A DNA stretch of 64,000 nucleotides, from the NCBI GenBank assembly GCA_937121175.1, contig CAKZKD010000004.1, positions 248,001-312,000 of the forward strand. The letters are read 5' to 3'. The translations under genes and the position numbers were made by a program. Below, in pieces: positions 51,394 to 61,112 of this stretch (position 1 is its first letter; each line of letters opens with the position of its first letter). This DNA is from an uncultured Flavobacteriales bacterium. Its GTDB lineage: Bacteria > Bacteroidota > Bacteroidia > Flavobacteriales_G > Salibacteraceae. The notes under the pieces were generated by a model. That model was not told where the DNA came from, made no database searches, and saw only the letters and a program-made list of their open reading frames with translations.

Positions 51394-51422
51394 AAAAGGG
51401 CATCCCGTTGGAATGCCCTTTT
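51394..51422 (-). terminator. Terminator of rpsO
   Basis: The arms AAAAGGGCAT and ATGCCCTTTT surround a nine-base loop, followed on the minus strand by CTTTTTTAT. It starts ten bases after the rpsO stop. Confidence 0.85.
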
Positions 51423-51431
51423 CAATTCAAG

Positions 51432-51701
51432 TTATTTTCTGATTCCTAGCTCTTTAATAAGCTCACGGTATCGTACAATGTCTTTTCTTTTTAGGTAATC
51501 AAGAAGTGATCTTCTTTTTCCTACCAAAGCAATCAAAGACTTTTGTGTGTTATAATCTTTGTGGTTTTCCTTTAAGTGACCAGTTAGGTGCGCAATTCTT
51601 TTAGTGAACAAAGCGATTTGTCCTTCAGTGCTACCCGTATTGGTATCTGCACCACCAAATTGCTTAAATATTTCTCTTTTGTTTTCTGACGTTAAAATCA
51701 T
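51432..51701 (-). CDS. rpsO: 30S ribosomal protein S15
   Basis: An 89-residue protein that binds 16S rRNA and early assembles the small subunit platform. Seen: FGGADTNTGSTEGQIALFTKRI (residues about 14-35), HLKENHKDYNTQKSLIALVGKRR and LLDYLKRKDIVRYRELI, the family hallmarks; length matches. Single ATG start. The -7 element TACATTTG lies at 51740-51747. Placed before pnp as in many bacteria; S15 often represses its own mRNA, but no leader structure was identified in the short upstream region. Confidence 0.97.
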   Translation of the reverse strand: MILTSENKREIFKQFGGADTNTGSTEGQIALFTKRIAHLTGHLKENHKDYNTQKSLIALVGKRRSLLDYLKRKDIVRYRELIKELGIRK

Positions 51702-51739
51702 ATCAATGAATAAAAATGTTGCCTCTTTTTTGAAGCCTG

Positions 51740-51747
51740 CAAATGTA
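51740..51747 (-). promoter_or_regulatory. Promoter -7 element for rpsO
   Basis: On the minus strand this reads TACATTTG, an exact TAnnTTTG, 38 bases before the rpsO ATG. No clear -33 box. Confidence 0.55.
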
Positions 51748-51784
51748 GAAAATTAATGGGTAAAATCGACTATATAAATCTTGC

Positions 51785-52630
51785 TTATTTTTTAAGCATA
51801 GTAAGCATACTCGACAAGTTGTCTTTTAGCTCTTTCCGGTCAACTATATAATCAAGAAAACCGTGTTCTAACAAGAACTCAGATGTTTGAAATCCTTCAG
51901 GTAAATCTTTACCGATTGTTTCTTTAACAACACGTGGTCCAGCAAAACCAATCAAAGCTCCAGGTTCAGCAATATTAATATCGCCCAACATGGCAAAGGA
52001 AGCTGTTACTCCGCCAGTAGTAGGGTCAGTAAGAATAGAAATAAACGGAAGTTTTTCTTTAGCCAACAACGCCAACTTAGCACTGGTCTTAGCCATCTGC
52101 ATTAACGAAAAGGCAGCTTCCATCATTCTAGCACCTCCCGATTTTGAAATCATGATAAATGGTACTTTCTTCTTTATTGCTTCATCGATTCCACGAGCAA
52201 TTTTCTCACCCACTACAGAACCCATTGAACCGCCAATAAAGTTAAAGTCCATGCACCCTATAACTACACCATGTCCACCAACTTTACCACGTGCAGTTCT
52301 TACTGCATCCACCAAGCCTGTTTTTTGTTTCGAAGAGGTTAGTCGGTCTGTGTACTTTTTGGTATCCTCAAATTCTAGTGGATCACCAGAAGAAAGGTTT
52401 CTATTTATTTCGGTGAATTTGTTCTCATCAAATAAAATCCGGAAGTATTCAATGGAGCCAATTCTTTCATGAAATCCGCAGCCATCACAAACCCAATTGT
52501 TTGCAGAGTGATCTTCGGAAGTCATAACGTTTTTACACGAACGACACTTGTACCAAAGTCCTTCTGGAGTTTCTTTTTTATCTTTTGTTGGAGTTTGTAC
52601 TCCAGATTTTGCTCTCTTAAACCAACTCAT
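51785..52630 (-). CDS. accD: Acetyl-CoA carboxylase carboxyltransferase subunit beta
   Basis: A 281-residue subunit that, with AccA, transfers the carboxyl group from biotin to acetyl-CoA to give malonyl-CoA, the first step of fatty acid synthesis. Seen: the zinc ribbon with Cys29, Cys32, Cys48 and Cys51, then the crotonase-like core [25 protein letters not shown] and [20 protein letters not shown], and [16 protein letters not shown]. All family blocks are intact. It is 27 bases downstream of fbaB on the same strand, so the two are probably co-transcribed. Confidence 0.97.
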   Translation of the reverse strand: MSWFKRAKSGVQTPTKDKKETPEGLWYKCRSCKNVMTSEDHSANNWVCDGCGFHERIGSIEYFRILFDENKFTEINRNLSSGDPLEFEDTKKYTDRLTSSKQKTGLVDAVRTARGKVGGHGVVIGCMDFNFIGGSMGSVVGEKIARGIDEAIKKKVPFIMISKSGGARMMEAAFSLMQMAKTSAKLALLAKEKLPFISILTDPTTGGVTASFAMLGDINIAEPGALIGFAGPRVVKETIGKDLPEGFQTSEFLLEHGFLDYIVDRKELKDNLSSMLTMLKK

Positions 52631-52657
52631 ATTGTCAGGGTGTTAAGATTAAACTTT

Positions 52658-53719
52658 TTAAGCTAAATCGATTTTTTCGTCCAAATAAACATCTTGAACT
52701 GTTTGAATCAACTTTACTCCTTCATCAACTGGTTTTTGAAAAGCTTTTCGACCCATAATTAACCCTTGTCCACCAGCTCGTTTATTCACTACTGCTGTTG
52801 TCACGGCATCTTGCAAGTCTGATTCTCCAGCAGAAGCACCACCTGAATTAATAAGCCCTATTTTGCCCATATAGCAATTTGCCACTTGGTATCGTGCTAA
52901 ATCAATTGGGTGCTCCGATGATAGTTTTGAATATACATCTGGATGAGTTTTTCCAAATCCAATTGCACTATAACCACCGTTATTTGTTGGTAGTTTTTGT
53001 TTGATAATATCTGCTTGAATGGTCACTCCAATATGGTTTGCTTGACCAGTTAAGTCAGCAGAAGTATGATAATCTACACCGTCTTTCTTAAAGCCCGAAT
53101 TTCTTAAGTAACACCAAAGAATGGTTGCCATTCCTAATTCATGCGCTCTTTCGAATGCTGCAGCTACTTCCTGTATTTGTTGCTCGGCTCCATCCGAACC
53201 AAAATAAATAGTTGCCCCAACTGCAGTTGCTCCCATTTCCCAAGCATCTTCAACCGAACCAAACATGATTTGATTAAAGGTATTTGGGTAAGTCAAAAAT
53301 TCGTTGTGGTTTAACTTAACAATAAAAGGAATTTTGTGAGCGTATTTTCTTGAACATTGCGCCAAAACTCCATAAGTAGAGGCTACACCATTACAACCAG
53401 CTTCCATCGCTAATTCAACAATATTAGCTGGGTCAAAATATCTAGGGTTTGGTGCAAAAGACGCTGCAGCCGAATGTTCTATTCCTTGGTCAACTGGTAG
53501 AATTGAAACATAACCTGTCCCACCTAATCTTCCGTGATTGTACAACCGAGCCAAGTTGTTCAACACTTGGTTACTTCTGTTAGAACCTATAAAATGTTCG
53601 GTTACAAATTCGCCTCCAGGAGCAGCAATACTGTCCTTAGAAATAGTTTTAGAATTGTGTCCTAAATAGTACTCAGCTTTGTCGCCCAGTAAGTTTTCGA
53701 TTTGAGATAAGTTGCTCAT
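52658..53719 (-). CDS. fbaB: Class I fructose-bisphosphate aldolase (FbaB/DhnA type)
   Basis: A 353-residue Schiff-base aldolase of glycolysis and gluconeogenesis (fructose-1,6-bisphosphate to triose phosphates). Seen: [22 protein letters not shown] (about 68-89), [41 protein letters not shown] and the C-terminal phosphate-binding part [16 protein letters not shown] and [15 protein letters not shown]. The catalytic lysine cannot be fixed without alignment, but lysines are present at the expected strands. A -7 element lies 36 bases upstream. Followed closely by accD. Confidence 0.93.
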   Translation of the reverse strand: MSNLSQIENLLGDKAEYYLGHNSKTISKDSIAAPGGEFVTEHFIGSNRSNQVLNNLARLYNHGRLGGTGYVSILPVDQGIEHSAAASFAPNPRYFDPANIVELAMEAGCNGVASTYGVLAQCSRKYAHKIPFIVKLNHNEFLTYPNTFNQIMFGSVEDAWEMGATAVGATIYFGSDGAEQQIQEVAAAFERAHELGMATILWCYLRNSGFKKDGVDYHTSADLTGQANHIGVTIQADIIKQKLPTNNGGYSAIGFGKTHPDVYSKLSSEHPIDLARYQVANCYMGKIGLINSGGASAGESDLQDAVTTAVVNKRAGGQGLIMGRKAFQKPVDEGVKLIQTVQDVYLDEKIDLA

Positions 53720-53754
53720 TTCAAGAAAGTGTTATTCACGTTTATTTAAGGCGG

Positions 53755-53762
53755 CAAAAGTA
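53755..53762 (-). promoter_or_regulatory. Promoter -7 element for fbaB-accD
   Basis: On the minus strand this reads TACTTTTG, an exact TAnnTTTG, 36 bases before the fbaB ATG. The -33 box is not clear. Confidence 0.55.
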
Positions 53763-53815
53763 GGTAAATCTATTATTAAAGAAAGGTTAACCCAATAGAT
53801 TGAATTAGGAACAGG

Positions 53816-56377
53816 TTAATCCGTTTTAGTAGTGACCGCCCTCTCTTCATTTCTTTTTCTAAAATAGCCTTTTAAATAACCTTCAATTGGGAATAAAAAC
53901 AAGGCAAGTAACAGACGAGATAACACCTGAAAAACCGGAGCAGAACCTGTAACCCCTCTGAAATATGGTTCAACAAGTATTTCCACATAATCAAAAACAA
54001 GAAATAAGGTAATGTAGAGCATAATTTTGGTGTAAATGGTGTACTGTCTTATCCCAATAAAAATGGTAGCCAACACTAATAAAAAGAATACCCCAAACTG
54101 TAAAAGATAAAACCATAGTTCTTGCCAGAAAGGCTTTTTAATTTCGAAGGAATATTCAATTGGTTGTTCGGTCCATTTTATACCATTGAAAAAGGTATTA
54201 ACCTTAAAACTGTATTCTCCTGGGGAAAGGTTATTGTAAACCGCTCTGTTCAGTGAAGAAATATCGGAGGCTTCACCATTTGCTCCTTCCAACTTGTACT
54301 CGTACTTCATTCTGCCCGGATACCTTAAACTTATTGCTACAAACTCAAATGAAAAATTGTTTTTATCGTGTTCAAAAAATTGACTTTCATTATTTGATGT
54401 CTGTTTTTGATTTTCTACTTGATTCTTATTCGACTTTATTGCCGTGAAAAATGTAGGAAAATAGGTTCTACTATAATTATCGACAGGAGAGTGTAACCAA
54501 GTTAATCCCTTGTGGTGACCAATCCATAAATTACCGAAATCATCGGCAGTAAAACTATTTGTCATGGTAGGTACTTCAGGGAATCCATCTCTTTTTCCGA
54601 ATGAAATAATTTTTCTGCTATCTACATCAATTCTAGAAATTCCATTGCGATGAATTGACCATAAATTATTATTCTCATCAGTCTGAATTCCAACAACATA
54701 ATTATCGAATAAACCGTCCTTTTTATCGAATCCATACAGAGAATCATTTTCAATTATTATTAGACCTGAGCCTGATGAACCAATGACTAACCTATTATTA
54801 GTGTGCTGATAAATTGTATTAATGTCAACGAATGGAAATTTGTCCTCTTTGCTCACAAAAGACAAATCACCATCACTTCCTTCCCTCACAAGCCCTCCAA
54901 CATAAGTCCCAAAAAATATGTTGTCAAACAGGTCGAAGAAAATATACCGAATGTCGTTTGTCAAAAATCCATTAGCAATATCATATCGTTTAAGCAATTC
55001 TCCATTAGGAGAAAATTTCGCAGCACCTAAACCATCTAAAATTATCCAGAAATTACCTTGATTATCTATTCGAATGGACTTCAAATCAATTCCCGTAAAA
55101 TCGAATTTGAGTTCAATTTTTTCTATTAACGAAGTAGTAATTCGAAATACATTCCCATTCACGGTAGCCGCAACAACACTATTCTGTTTTTCAAAAAATA
55201 AACTGGAAAAGGTTTGTCTCGGAGCATTCTCGAAGTAATTAAAAGAACAACTGTCTTTATCTGCGTGAATTCGAGCTATTATTAACCCACTATCCGTAGC
55301 AATCAGTAGTTGGTCGTGAGTAAATGAAGTTACATCATTCACTTTACCGAAGTTAAACTCAGCGTCCTCAAAATACTCGAATGGGTTAACCAGTACTTGA
55401 ACCATTCCTGCCCCTGGAACTCCGACCCAAATTCCACCTTCTTTATCGAGCATTAATTTGTTGGTTTCTTGAGGAATTATATCAGAACCCAAATGACGAA
55501 TAAGAGATTGCGCGGTTACCTCTTTTTCAAAGTTTAATTCTATAATGTATATGCCTTCGAACTTCGTAGAAATCCATAAATGTTTTTCATCAATCAACTG
55601 AATATCAGAAACATTAAGAGACGCCATCGAACGTTGAACATTAATGTGCTTGGACTCGGTTTCATTTTCTACATTAATCTCCCAAAACCCATTGTCTTCG
55701 GTACCTACAAGTAGTTTATTCTTATCAATTGTTCGAAGTGCAGTTATGTTTACAAATTCAAATTCGGGAACGTACGATACAAATTCAGCCACTGTATCCG
55801 AGTGGTTCAATTGCCAGATGTAAAGGCCTTCATTGGTACCAACCACCAATTTGTTTTCTGTAATCTGGAAAGAATTGGGGTTAGCAAAAATTTCTTCAGA
55901 TTGATTTAGTCGAATCGTTGAAAAAGTGCCCGAATCGTTAGTTCCGAAAAAATTGAACGATGCATCAATTCCATAGAACAGATTGTCGTATTCCAACATT
56001 TGTACTATACTTGATGAAGAATCGCCAGTAAACATGGTATCAACATCTGAAGCAGAATACATTAGAACAAATCCTGTATTAAGCCCAACCAACATTTGGT
56101 CCAATCCTCCGCTGCACAAACTAGTAGCATAAGACAATCCGGTGGTATCAGCGATGTCTAGTTTTAAAAAATCAACCCCGTTGTATTTGGATAAACTAAC
56201 TTCGGTTGCCACCCACAAATAGCCAAATTCATCCTGTACGGCATCATTGACAAAACTACCCTCCAAGCCCTCCTCCTCTCCAAACATGGTTGTAGAAAAG
56301 TCTTGTGCATTTGCGCCTAAGCTTAAAATTGCAAGCGCACAGGAAAAAATTAAATTAAAAATCCTTTTGATAGCCAA
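53816..56377 (-). CDS. Reg_prop/Y_Y_Y sensor-like membrane protein without kinase
   Basis: An 853-residue protein with TTG start (five bases after the previous stop; no ATG before the signal peptide). Signal peptide 1-24. Residues about 30-640 form two-component-regulator propeller repeats (VNDAVQDEFGYLWVATEVSLSKYNG, IRIDNQGNFWIILDGLG, FTADDFGNLWIGHHKGL). A Y_Y_Y domain follows (about 670-745, YEYKLEGANGE, NNLSPGEYSFKV), then a membrane segment and at least three more hydrophobic segments (about 752-830), ending in a basic tail. No histidine kinase, GGDEF or HTH output is fused. Last gene of the operon 58929 to 53816; may signal through another membrane protein. Confidence 0.83.
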   Translation of the reverse strand: MAIKRIFNLIFSCALAILSLGANAQDFSTTMFGEEEGLEGSFVNDAVQDEFGYLWVATEVSLSKYNGVDFLKLDIADTTGLSYATSLCSGGLDQMLVGLNTGFVLMYSASDVDTMFTGDSSSSIVQMLEYDNLFYGIDASFNFFGTNDSGTFSTIRLNQSEEIFANPNSFQITENKLVVGTNEGLYIWQLNHSDTVAEFVSYVPEFEFVNITALRTIDKNKLLVGTEDNGFWEINVENETESKHINVQRSMASLNVSDIQLIDEKHLWISTKFEGIYIIELNFEKEVTAQSLIRHLGSDIIPQETNKLMLDKEGGIWVGVPGAGMVQVLVNPFEYFEDAEFNFGKVNDVTSFTHDQLLIATDSGLIIARIHADKDSCSFNYFENAPRQTFSSLFFEKQNSVVAATVNGNVFRITTSLIEKIELKFDFTGIDLKSIRIDNQGNFWIILDGLGAAKFSPNGELLKRYDIANGFLTNDIRYIFFDLFDNIFFGTYVGGLVREGSDGDLSFVSKEDKFPFVDINTIYQHTNNRLVIGSSGSGLIIIENDSLYGFDKKDGLFDNYVVGIQTDENNNLWSIHRNGISRIDVDSRKIISFGKRDGFPEVPTMTNSFTADDFGNLWIGHHKGLTWLHSPVDNYSRTYFPTFFTAIKSNKNQVENQKQTSNNESQFFEHDKNNFSFEFVAISLRYPGRMKYEYKLEGANGEASDISSLNRAVYNNLSPGEYSFKVNTFFNGIKWTEQPIEYSFEIKKPFWQELWFYLLQFGVFFLLVLATIFIGIRQYTIYTKIMLYITLFLVFDYVEILVEPYFRGVTGSAPVFQVLSRLLLALFLFPIEGYLKGYFRKRNEERAVTTKTD

Positions 56378-56382
56378 TTGGT

Positions 56383-57336
56383 TTATTGCGTAATATTCAC
56401 TTTGACTTTATAGCGGTATTTAGGCACACCACCAATTGGCACACTAAAAAAGCCCACCGCATCTTCATACTGGTTTAACACATATACAGTAACGTTGTTA
56501 TTCACCCCTTTTTTATTAAAAAGTTGCACATCCATCGAGGTATTGTGTTCTGCCTTGGTCATTTTGTGAGCCTGTTTCGCCCATACATTGTCTGCCGAAA
56601 CTGCTGAAACGTGCCTGTTTTTTGAAACGGTATAAACATACACCTCGCCATCCTTATCGTAATCAAAATTGTAAAGTATGACCGAAGAAAGTCCGGCGTC
56701 GATGAATGGATAAATATGCGAAACTCCGCCATCGGACTTTAATCTCAGTGCGTACTCGTAAGTAAATGCATTGGCTCCATCAATACTAACATTGCTATTG
56801 GATTGTGAACTGAGAAAGAAGTTATACAAATTGCCATCATCTCCTTTTACGCCATCAACAGTTATCTTAAAAATATACCCTCCCATGTTGGCATCATACT
56901 CACCATCAATTGGTTTAAAGGGCCCCATTACATAAAATTTATTGTCGTATTGTGGTTGACCACCAAAGGTCTTGCTATAAATTCGGACACCACTGTTATA
57001 GCCCGGAATTGGATCTATTGATCTTGCAGCCTTGTTTGAGTGCGCCCCTTTTCCTCCATACAACGTGAATCGAGTGTAAGTATTAAAATCCCCTTTTTTC
57101 TCATCGTGCATCCCTCCTACTTCAGGATCAAAAATTCTGATGTAAAAGGGTTTTGTGTAATTTTTGGGAATTATAAAGAAAATAGTCTGAGAAAAATCAT
57201 CATCACCCCAAGAGGCTTCGGCTTGTTTACCAAAAGTTACGAAATACTCAAATCCCTCTGCTTTACTTGGTATAGCTTGGGCAACGGAAGTTAAACTAAA
57301 CAAGACTAAACCAATTACTGTAAAATATATCTTCAT
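56383..57336 (-). CDS. Exported protein of unknown function
   Basis: A 317-residue protein with a signal peptide (1-19, ending TSVAQA). The rest is rich in beta strands and aromatic residues (FEYFVTFGKQAEASWGDDDFS, FYIRIFDPEVGGMHDEKKGDF, GGYIFKITVDGVKGDDGNLYNF, YKVKVNI). I recognise no family. It sits between the calcium-repeat/PKD gene (three bases upstream) and the Reg_prop gene (five bases downstream), which indicates one operon and a linked role at the cell envelope, perhaps as the ligand-binding or structural partner of the propeller protein. Confidence 0.72.
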   Translation of the reverse strand: MKIYFTVIGLVLFSLTSVAQAIPSKAEGFEYFVTFGKQAEASWGDDDFSQTIFFIIPKNYTKPFYIRIFDPEVGGMHDEKKGDFNTYTRFTLYGGKGAHSNKAARSIDPIPGYNSGVRIYSKTFGGQPQYDNKFYVMGPFKPIDGEYDANMGGYIFKITVDGVKGDDGNLYNFFLSSQSNSNVSIDGANAFTYEYALRLKSDGGVSHIYPFIDAGLSSVILYNFDYDKDGEVYVYTVSKNRHVSAVSADNVWAKQAHKMTKAEHNTSMDVQLFNKKGVNNNVTVYVLNQYEDAVGFFSVPIGGVPKYRYKVKVNITQ

Positions 57337-57339
57337 GGC

Positions 57340-58929
57340 TTACTTGTTTACGGTAATTGATTTGAATTTACAAAGGTAGAATTTACTGGTATTGCTTTCA
57401 ATGGTAAAGTAGGCTCCAACCTCAAATTCTCCAACGTCCTTGAAAATATGGTCTGGACTCAATTCACAAGAAAATTCGCCATCTCCAAAATCCCAAATCA
57501 CTTCTTTTAACCTATATCCAGTGGGCATTGACAATCCGAAGTCAATTTTGACATTTGCTCCTAATTTCGCTACTGCAGGAAAATCTAAACTCGTACTAAT
57601 GTTGTTGGCGGTAACAATCTCTCTTTGTATTTCATCGCTCTGTATTAGTGTTCTATCCGAAGCATCTAACACATTTAAAATTACTGCATAATTACCTTGT
57701 TCTTTGTAGCAGTGCTTTATTGAACGCCCTTCCAATTTGTTTCCATCTCCCATATCCCATTGCAGGATAACCTCTTTTTCGTTTGGATCTTGAACATTTT
57801 CGACAGCTAATTCTAAACAGTTTTTTTGGGTAACCGAGGATTCACAGTTCTTAAAAAGATTAGACGTTCTGATTTTATATTCCGCGTTACAGCCTTGGTC
57901 ATTGAAGGAAATTCCGTCGGTATTGAACTCGTACATGTCAATAGTACCATTCTTGTCTAAATCTAATCCCCGAAGACTTTCTCCTCCATAATAATGGTCG
58001 TAAATATCTAATACTCCATTTCGATTAATATCATATCCAGAAATTGGTTTGTAGTTCATTACATCTTGGCATTCGATATTATTTATTACTCCGTCATTAT
58101 CTGCATCTGCATCAAATACATCGGCTATACCGTCCTTATCAGCATCGGCCAAGGAGATTTCGAGTAATTCCAAAGAATCGTCCATACCATTATCGTTTTC
58201 GTCATAAAAACCGTCGAATTCGCCATTATCATTGGCATCAGTAACTGCTACATGAAAAACATCTAAAACCCCATCTTGATTAGCATCCCTGTCTTCGTCG
58301 TTCATTAAACCATCTAGGTCCACATCAAAGAAATCTGCAATTCCATCTCTATTTCTATCCTCAAATGCTGCTCCTCCAGCTAAAAAATCGACATCTAAAT
58401 AATTGGGAATTTTATCCTTATCGGCATCGGAATACGGATAAAAGCCTTCGTATTCAAGTTGCATCGGAATACCATCGTTATCGGCATCTCCATCAAGTAC
58501 CAATGAAACATCATCATTATCCCTGTCCAAATCCAATCCATAACTGATTACCATTTTTTCATTCAAGTTGGTCGGTGATTGGCTTTTCGATGTCTGACTA
58601 ATATTTACTACAATTTGCACACCAGACGCAACTGCATTGCCTTCATTATCCAATCCATTCCAGAAAACGTTAGTAGATTTTTGATCAACTAAGTGCGCTT
58701 CCAGTTTTACAGATTTGTTAGGATTTATCGAGCCATCTTCTTTCATAAAGCCCAATAAGATTTCATAGTGCTGGTCTGACTTAGACGAGATTAAAAAAAC
58801 ACCCCCTACTTTTGACTGGCTCTCTAATAGTGGGCAAGAATTAAAAACTATTTGATCCAGTTTTTGGGCAAAAATATTGGCCGAAAAACCACAAATTAGG
58901 GCAAACACGGCATATTTTAGATACTTCAT
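57340..58929 (-). CDS. Exported protein with calcium-binding repeat ladder and PKD domains
   Basis: A 529-residue protein: signal peptide (1-21), an N-terminal beta region (about 25-125) resembling a FlgD-like/immunoglobulin fold (VFWNGLDNEGNAVASGVQIVV), a ladder of D-x-D-x-DG-x-x-D units (about 133-345: DGDADNDGIP, DADKDKIPNYLDVD, DRNRDGIADFFDVD, DADKDGIADVFDAD, DADNDGVIN), then two PKD-like domains (about 385-445, LQWDMGDGN; about 460-525, IWDFGDGEF). The Asp ladder is the thrombospondin type 3 calcium-binding pattern. No sorting domain is seen at the C-terminus, so it may stay in the periplasm or on the outer membrane. First gene of its operon. Confidence 0.83.
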   Translation of the reverse strand: MKYLKYAVFALICGFSANIFAQKLDQIVFNSCPLLESQSKVGGVFLISSKSDQHYEILLGFMKEDGSINPNKSVKLEAHLVDQKSTNVFWNGLDNEGNAVASGVQIVVNISQTSKSQSPTNLNEKMVISYGLDLDRDNDDVSLVLDGDADNDGIPMQLEYEGFYPYSDADKDKIPNYLDVDFLAGGAAFEDRNRDGIADFFDVDLDGLMNDEDRDANQDGVLDVFHVAVTDANDNGEFDGFYDENDNGMDDSLELLEISLADADKDGIADVFDADADNDGVINNIECQDVMNYKPISGYDINRNGVLDIYDHYYGGESLRGLDLDKNGTIDMYEFNTDGISFNDQGCNAEYKIRTSNLFKNCESSVTQKNCLELAVENVQDPNEKEVILQWDMGDGNKLEGRSIKHCYKEQGNYAVILNVLDASDRTLIQSDEIQREIVTANNISTSLDFPAVAKLGANVKIDFGLSMPTGYRLKEVIWDFGDGEFSCELSPDHIFKDVGEFEVGAYFTIESNTSKFYLCKFKSITVNK

Positions 58930-58963
58930 AAAAGTTTACGTTTAGGATTGTTTCAACCCTTTT

Positions 58964-58996
58964 TTTGATTCAAGTTTACAGCAAAATATAACTTTG
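58964..58996 (+). promoter_or_regulatory. Promoter (-33 and -7) for the OmpA-family gene
   Basis: TTTG at 58964-58967 and TAACTTTG at 58989-58996, separated by 21 bases, match the Bacteroidota consensus; the ATG at 59014 is 17 bases downstream. Confidence 0.7.
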
Positions 58997-59013
58997 CTGC
59001 CACAACAGTTTTC

Positions 59014-61059
59014 ATGAAAGCAAAGATTAGCAAACTTCTCACAGTTTTATTTGGATTATTACTTTTTGCAAATGGAGATATTATTGCTCAAGATGAGGGA
59101 GATTCTCGGCTTTCGGATAAACAATTGGAGAAGCTATGGTCTGCACGCGATTTTAGTTCCATAAAAAAGGAATATACTCTTCGATTGAAAGAAGATTCTT
59201 CGAACGCAGATGCGCATTACAACATAGGTGTTGTCGAAATAGAATCGGAAGGCAACCATGCTCAAAGCAAATTCCATTTGGAAAAAGTATTGAACCTTGA
59301 AAAGCAACTCGACTATCCAGAATTCTTCTATTATTTGGGACGAGCTTACCACTTTAATCACGATTACTTTTTTGCACTTGCAGCTTACAATACCTACTTC
59401 TACACCTTACCGGAAGGAAGAAAGAACAAAGAAGTTCGCCGAGAAATGGAATATTTAATCGCCAAAGCAGAAAACGGCTCTGATTTAATTGAACGCGATT
59501 CATCAGTATTCAACCGATTCGTCACCATTTCTGAACATAGAGTTTTATACTTTACTGAAGGTTTAAAATATGTACAAATCGATAACATGGAATCGCCTAT
59601 TAACTCGGCATTCTCTGAATATGGGCCTGTAATATTTTCAAAAAACAATATGCTTCTATTTACCTCCCGCCGAGGCAATGGTGGAGGAGTTGAAGAGATG
59701 TATTTTGACGGCCAGCACTACGAAGACATTTATTCAGCCAAAAACAAAAGAGGAGATTGGCACAACATTCAACCTGTTGATAGCTTGAGTTTTTTTGATT
59801 CGAAATTATTTAATACTGCTGATCATGAGGCAACAGTAAGTTTAAGTAAAGATGAATCTACGTTACTTTTATTTAAGCAAAATGCAATTCAACTCATGCA
59901 TAAAGACAGCAACGGTACCTGGGGCGAAATGCAAAGTGTGAATAAGGTTATACAACAAAAGCTTCCGTATGTCAATGGCGCTTCAATATCTAGTGATGGA
60001 GCAACTCTTGTTGTATCAGCCACCAATCCGACCGATACTGAAAACGAACACTTAGATCTGTATATCATCAAAAAAGATTCTTCTGGAAAGTGGAGTGGGC
60101 TCAAAAACCTAGGCTCTCCATTAAATACTTCTTATGACGAAACCTCACCTTACGTTTACAATGATACCACGCTATATTTTTCTTCTAACAGTGCGGCAAG
60201 TATTGGGGAGTATGATGTTTTTAAATCGGTGCTGAACAACGGAAATTGGTCTGAACCAAAAAACCTAGGAGTACCTATAAACTCTGCTTATAACGAAGTA
60301 AATTACTCGATAGGTACAAAAAGTAAATATGCTTTTTTAGCTTCAGATAGACCAAACGGATATGGTAAGTACGATATTTACATGGTGACCAAGGGAGTCG
60401 ATTACGACAACCAATATGCACATCTTTTTGCGCAGCAAGAAAAGGAACGTTTGGCTGCATTGAACGATGAAAACAACACCGATAAAGACGGGGATCTAAT
60501 AGCTGGATTAAACAACGGAGCTGAGGGTTCGGAAGGTAACTCTTCAAGCAATGGAATTGATGGCTCGGAAGAAAACACTTCAAACAATGGAGCTTTTGAT
60601 AATAGTGCTGGAATTAATGGTTCTTCAACCCTTAACGGAACTAATGGACAAGGAAAAAACGAAAAAGGAAGCTCAACTAGTGGAACAGGTGCGTCAACCG
60701 GAGGAAGTGGTGTAGGGCCAATGGAAGTGTTATTTGAGGCACGAGTTTTCTTTGGATTTGACAAATCGACACTGGCTTCAGAAGAGATAAAGACGTTAAA
60801 CGATTTTGCAGCTAAAATGAAGAATCAACAAAACCTTCAAATATTCTTAGCTGGTCATACCGACTCAAAAGGAGACGAAGATTACAATCAAAAATTATCA
60901 ATGAAACGTGCTGAATATGTTCAATCTAAATTGATTGGTGCGGGTTTGTCGAATAAATATCGCGTATTCGGATTTGGTGAGAATGCTCCTTACATGAACG
61001 AGACTAACGAACAAGACATGGCTAAAAACAGGCAGGTGATGATTCGGGTTTATAAATAA
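59014..61059 (+). CDS. TPR-PD40-OmpA outer-membrane-associated protein
   Basis: A 681-residue exported protein: signal peptide (1-25, ending GDIIAQ), TPR-like repeats (about 50-150, DAHYNIGVVEIESEGNHAQS), a PD40/TolB-type propeller (about 195-470, repeats such as YGPVIFSKNNMLLFTSRRGN, ETSPYVYNDTTLYFSSNSA, YNEVNYSIGTKSKYAFLASDR), a Ser/Gly/Asn-rich linker (about 490-565) and a C-terminal OmpA domain (about 570-681) with FGFDKSTL, LAGHTDSKGDEDYNQKLSMK and KNRQVMIRVYK that should bind peptidoglycan. The layout resembles PorE of the type IX secretion machinery but lacks the carboxypeptidase-like domain, so I call it PorE-like only. Divergent from the 58929 operon; ends in a terminator. Confidence 0.87.
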   Translation: MKAKISKLLTVLFGLLLFANGDIIAQDEGDSRLSDKQLEKLWSARDFSSIKKEYTLRLKEDSSNADAHYNIGVVEIESEGNHAQSKFHLEKVLNLEKQLDYPEFFYYLGRAYHFNHDYFFALAAYNTYFYTLPEGRKNKEVRREMEYLIAKAENGSDLIERDSSVFNRFVTISEHRVLYFTEGLKYVQIDNMESPINSAFSEYGPVIFSKNNMLLFTSRRGNGGGVEEMYFDGQHYEDIYSAKNKRGDWHNIQPVDSLSFFDSKLFNTADHEATVSLSKDESTLLLFKQNAIQLMHKDSNGTWGEMQSVNKVIQQKLPYVNGASISSDGATLVVSATNPTDTENEHLDLYIIKKDSSGKWSGLKNLGSPLNTSYDETSPYVYNDTTLYFSSNSAASIGEYDVFKSVLNNGNWSEPKNLGVPINSAYNEVNYSIGTKSKYAFLASDRPNGYGKYDIYMVTKGVDYDNQYAHLFAQQEKERLAALNDENNTDKDGDLIAGLNNGAEGSEGNSSSNGIDGSEENTSNNGAFDNSAGINGSSTLNGTNGQGKNEKGSSTSGTGASTGGSGVGPMEVLFEARVFFGFDKSTLASEEIKTLNDFAAKMKNQQNLQIFLAGHTDSKGDEDYNQKLSMKRAEYVQSKLIGAGLSNKYRVFGFGENAPYMNETNEQDMAKNRQVMIRVYK

Positions 61060-61060
61060 A

Positions 61061-61086
61061 AAAAGGTCGGCAAATGCCGACCTTTT
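61061..61086 (+). terminator. Terminator of the OmpA-family gene
   Basis: The 11-bp arms AAAAGGTCGGC and GCCGACCTTTT surround the loop AAAT; the stem begins one base after the stop. It is nearly symmetric and can also serve the convergent fhs gene. Confidence 0.87.
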
Positions 61087-61112
61087 ATATTTCCTATTAT
61101 TTCAATTCTAAC

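Noticed and set aside
51990-52472. 160-codon open frame antisense to accD
   Set aside because: Entirely within a well-conserved housekeeping gene on the other strand; composition is that of a shadow frame.
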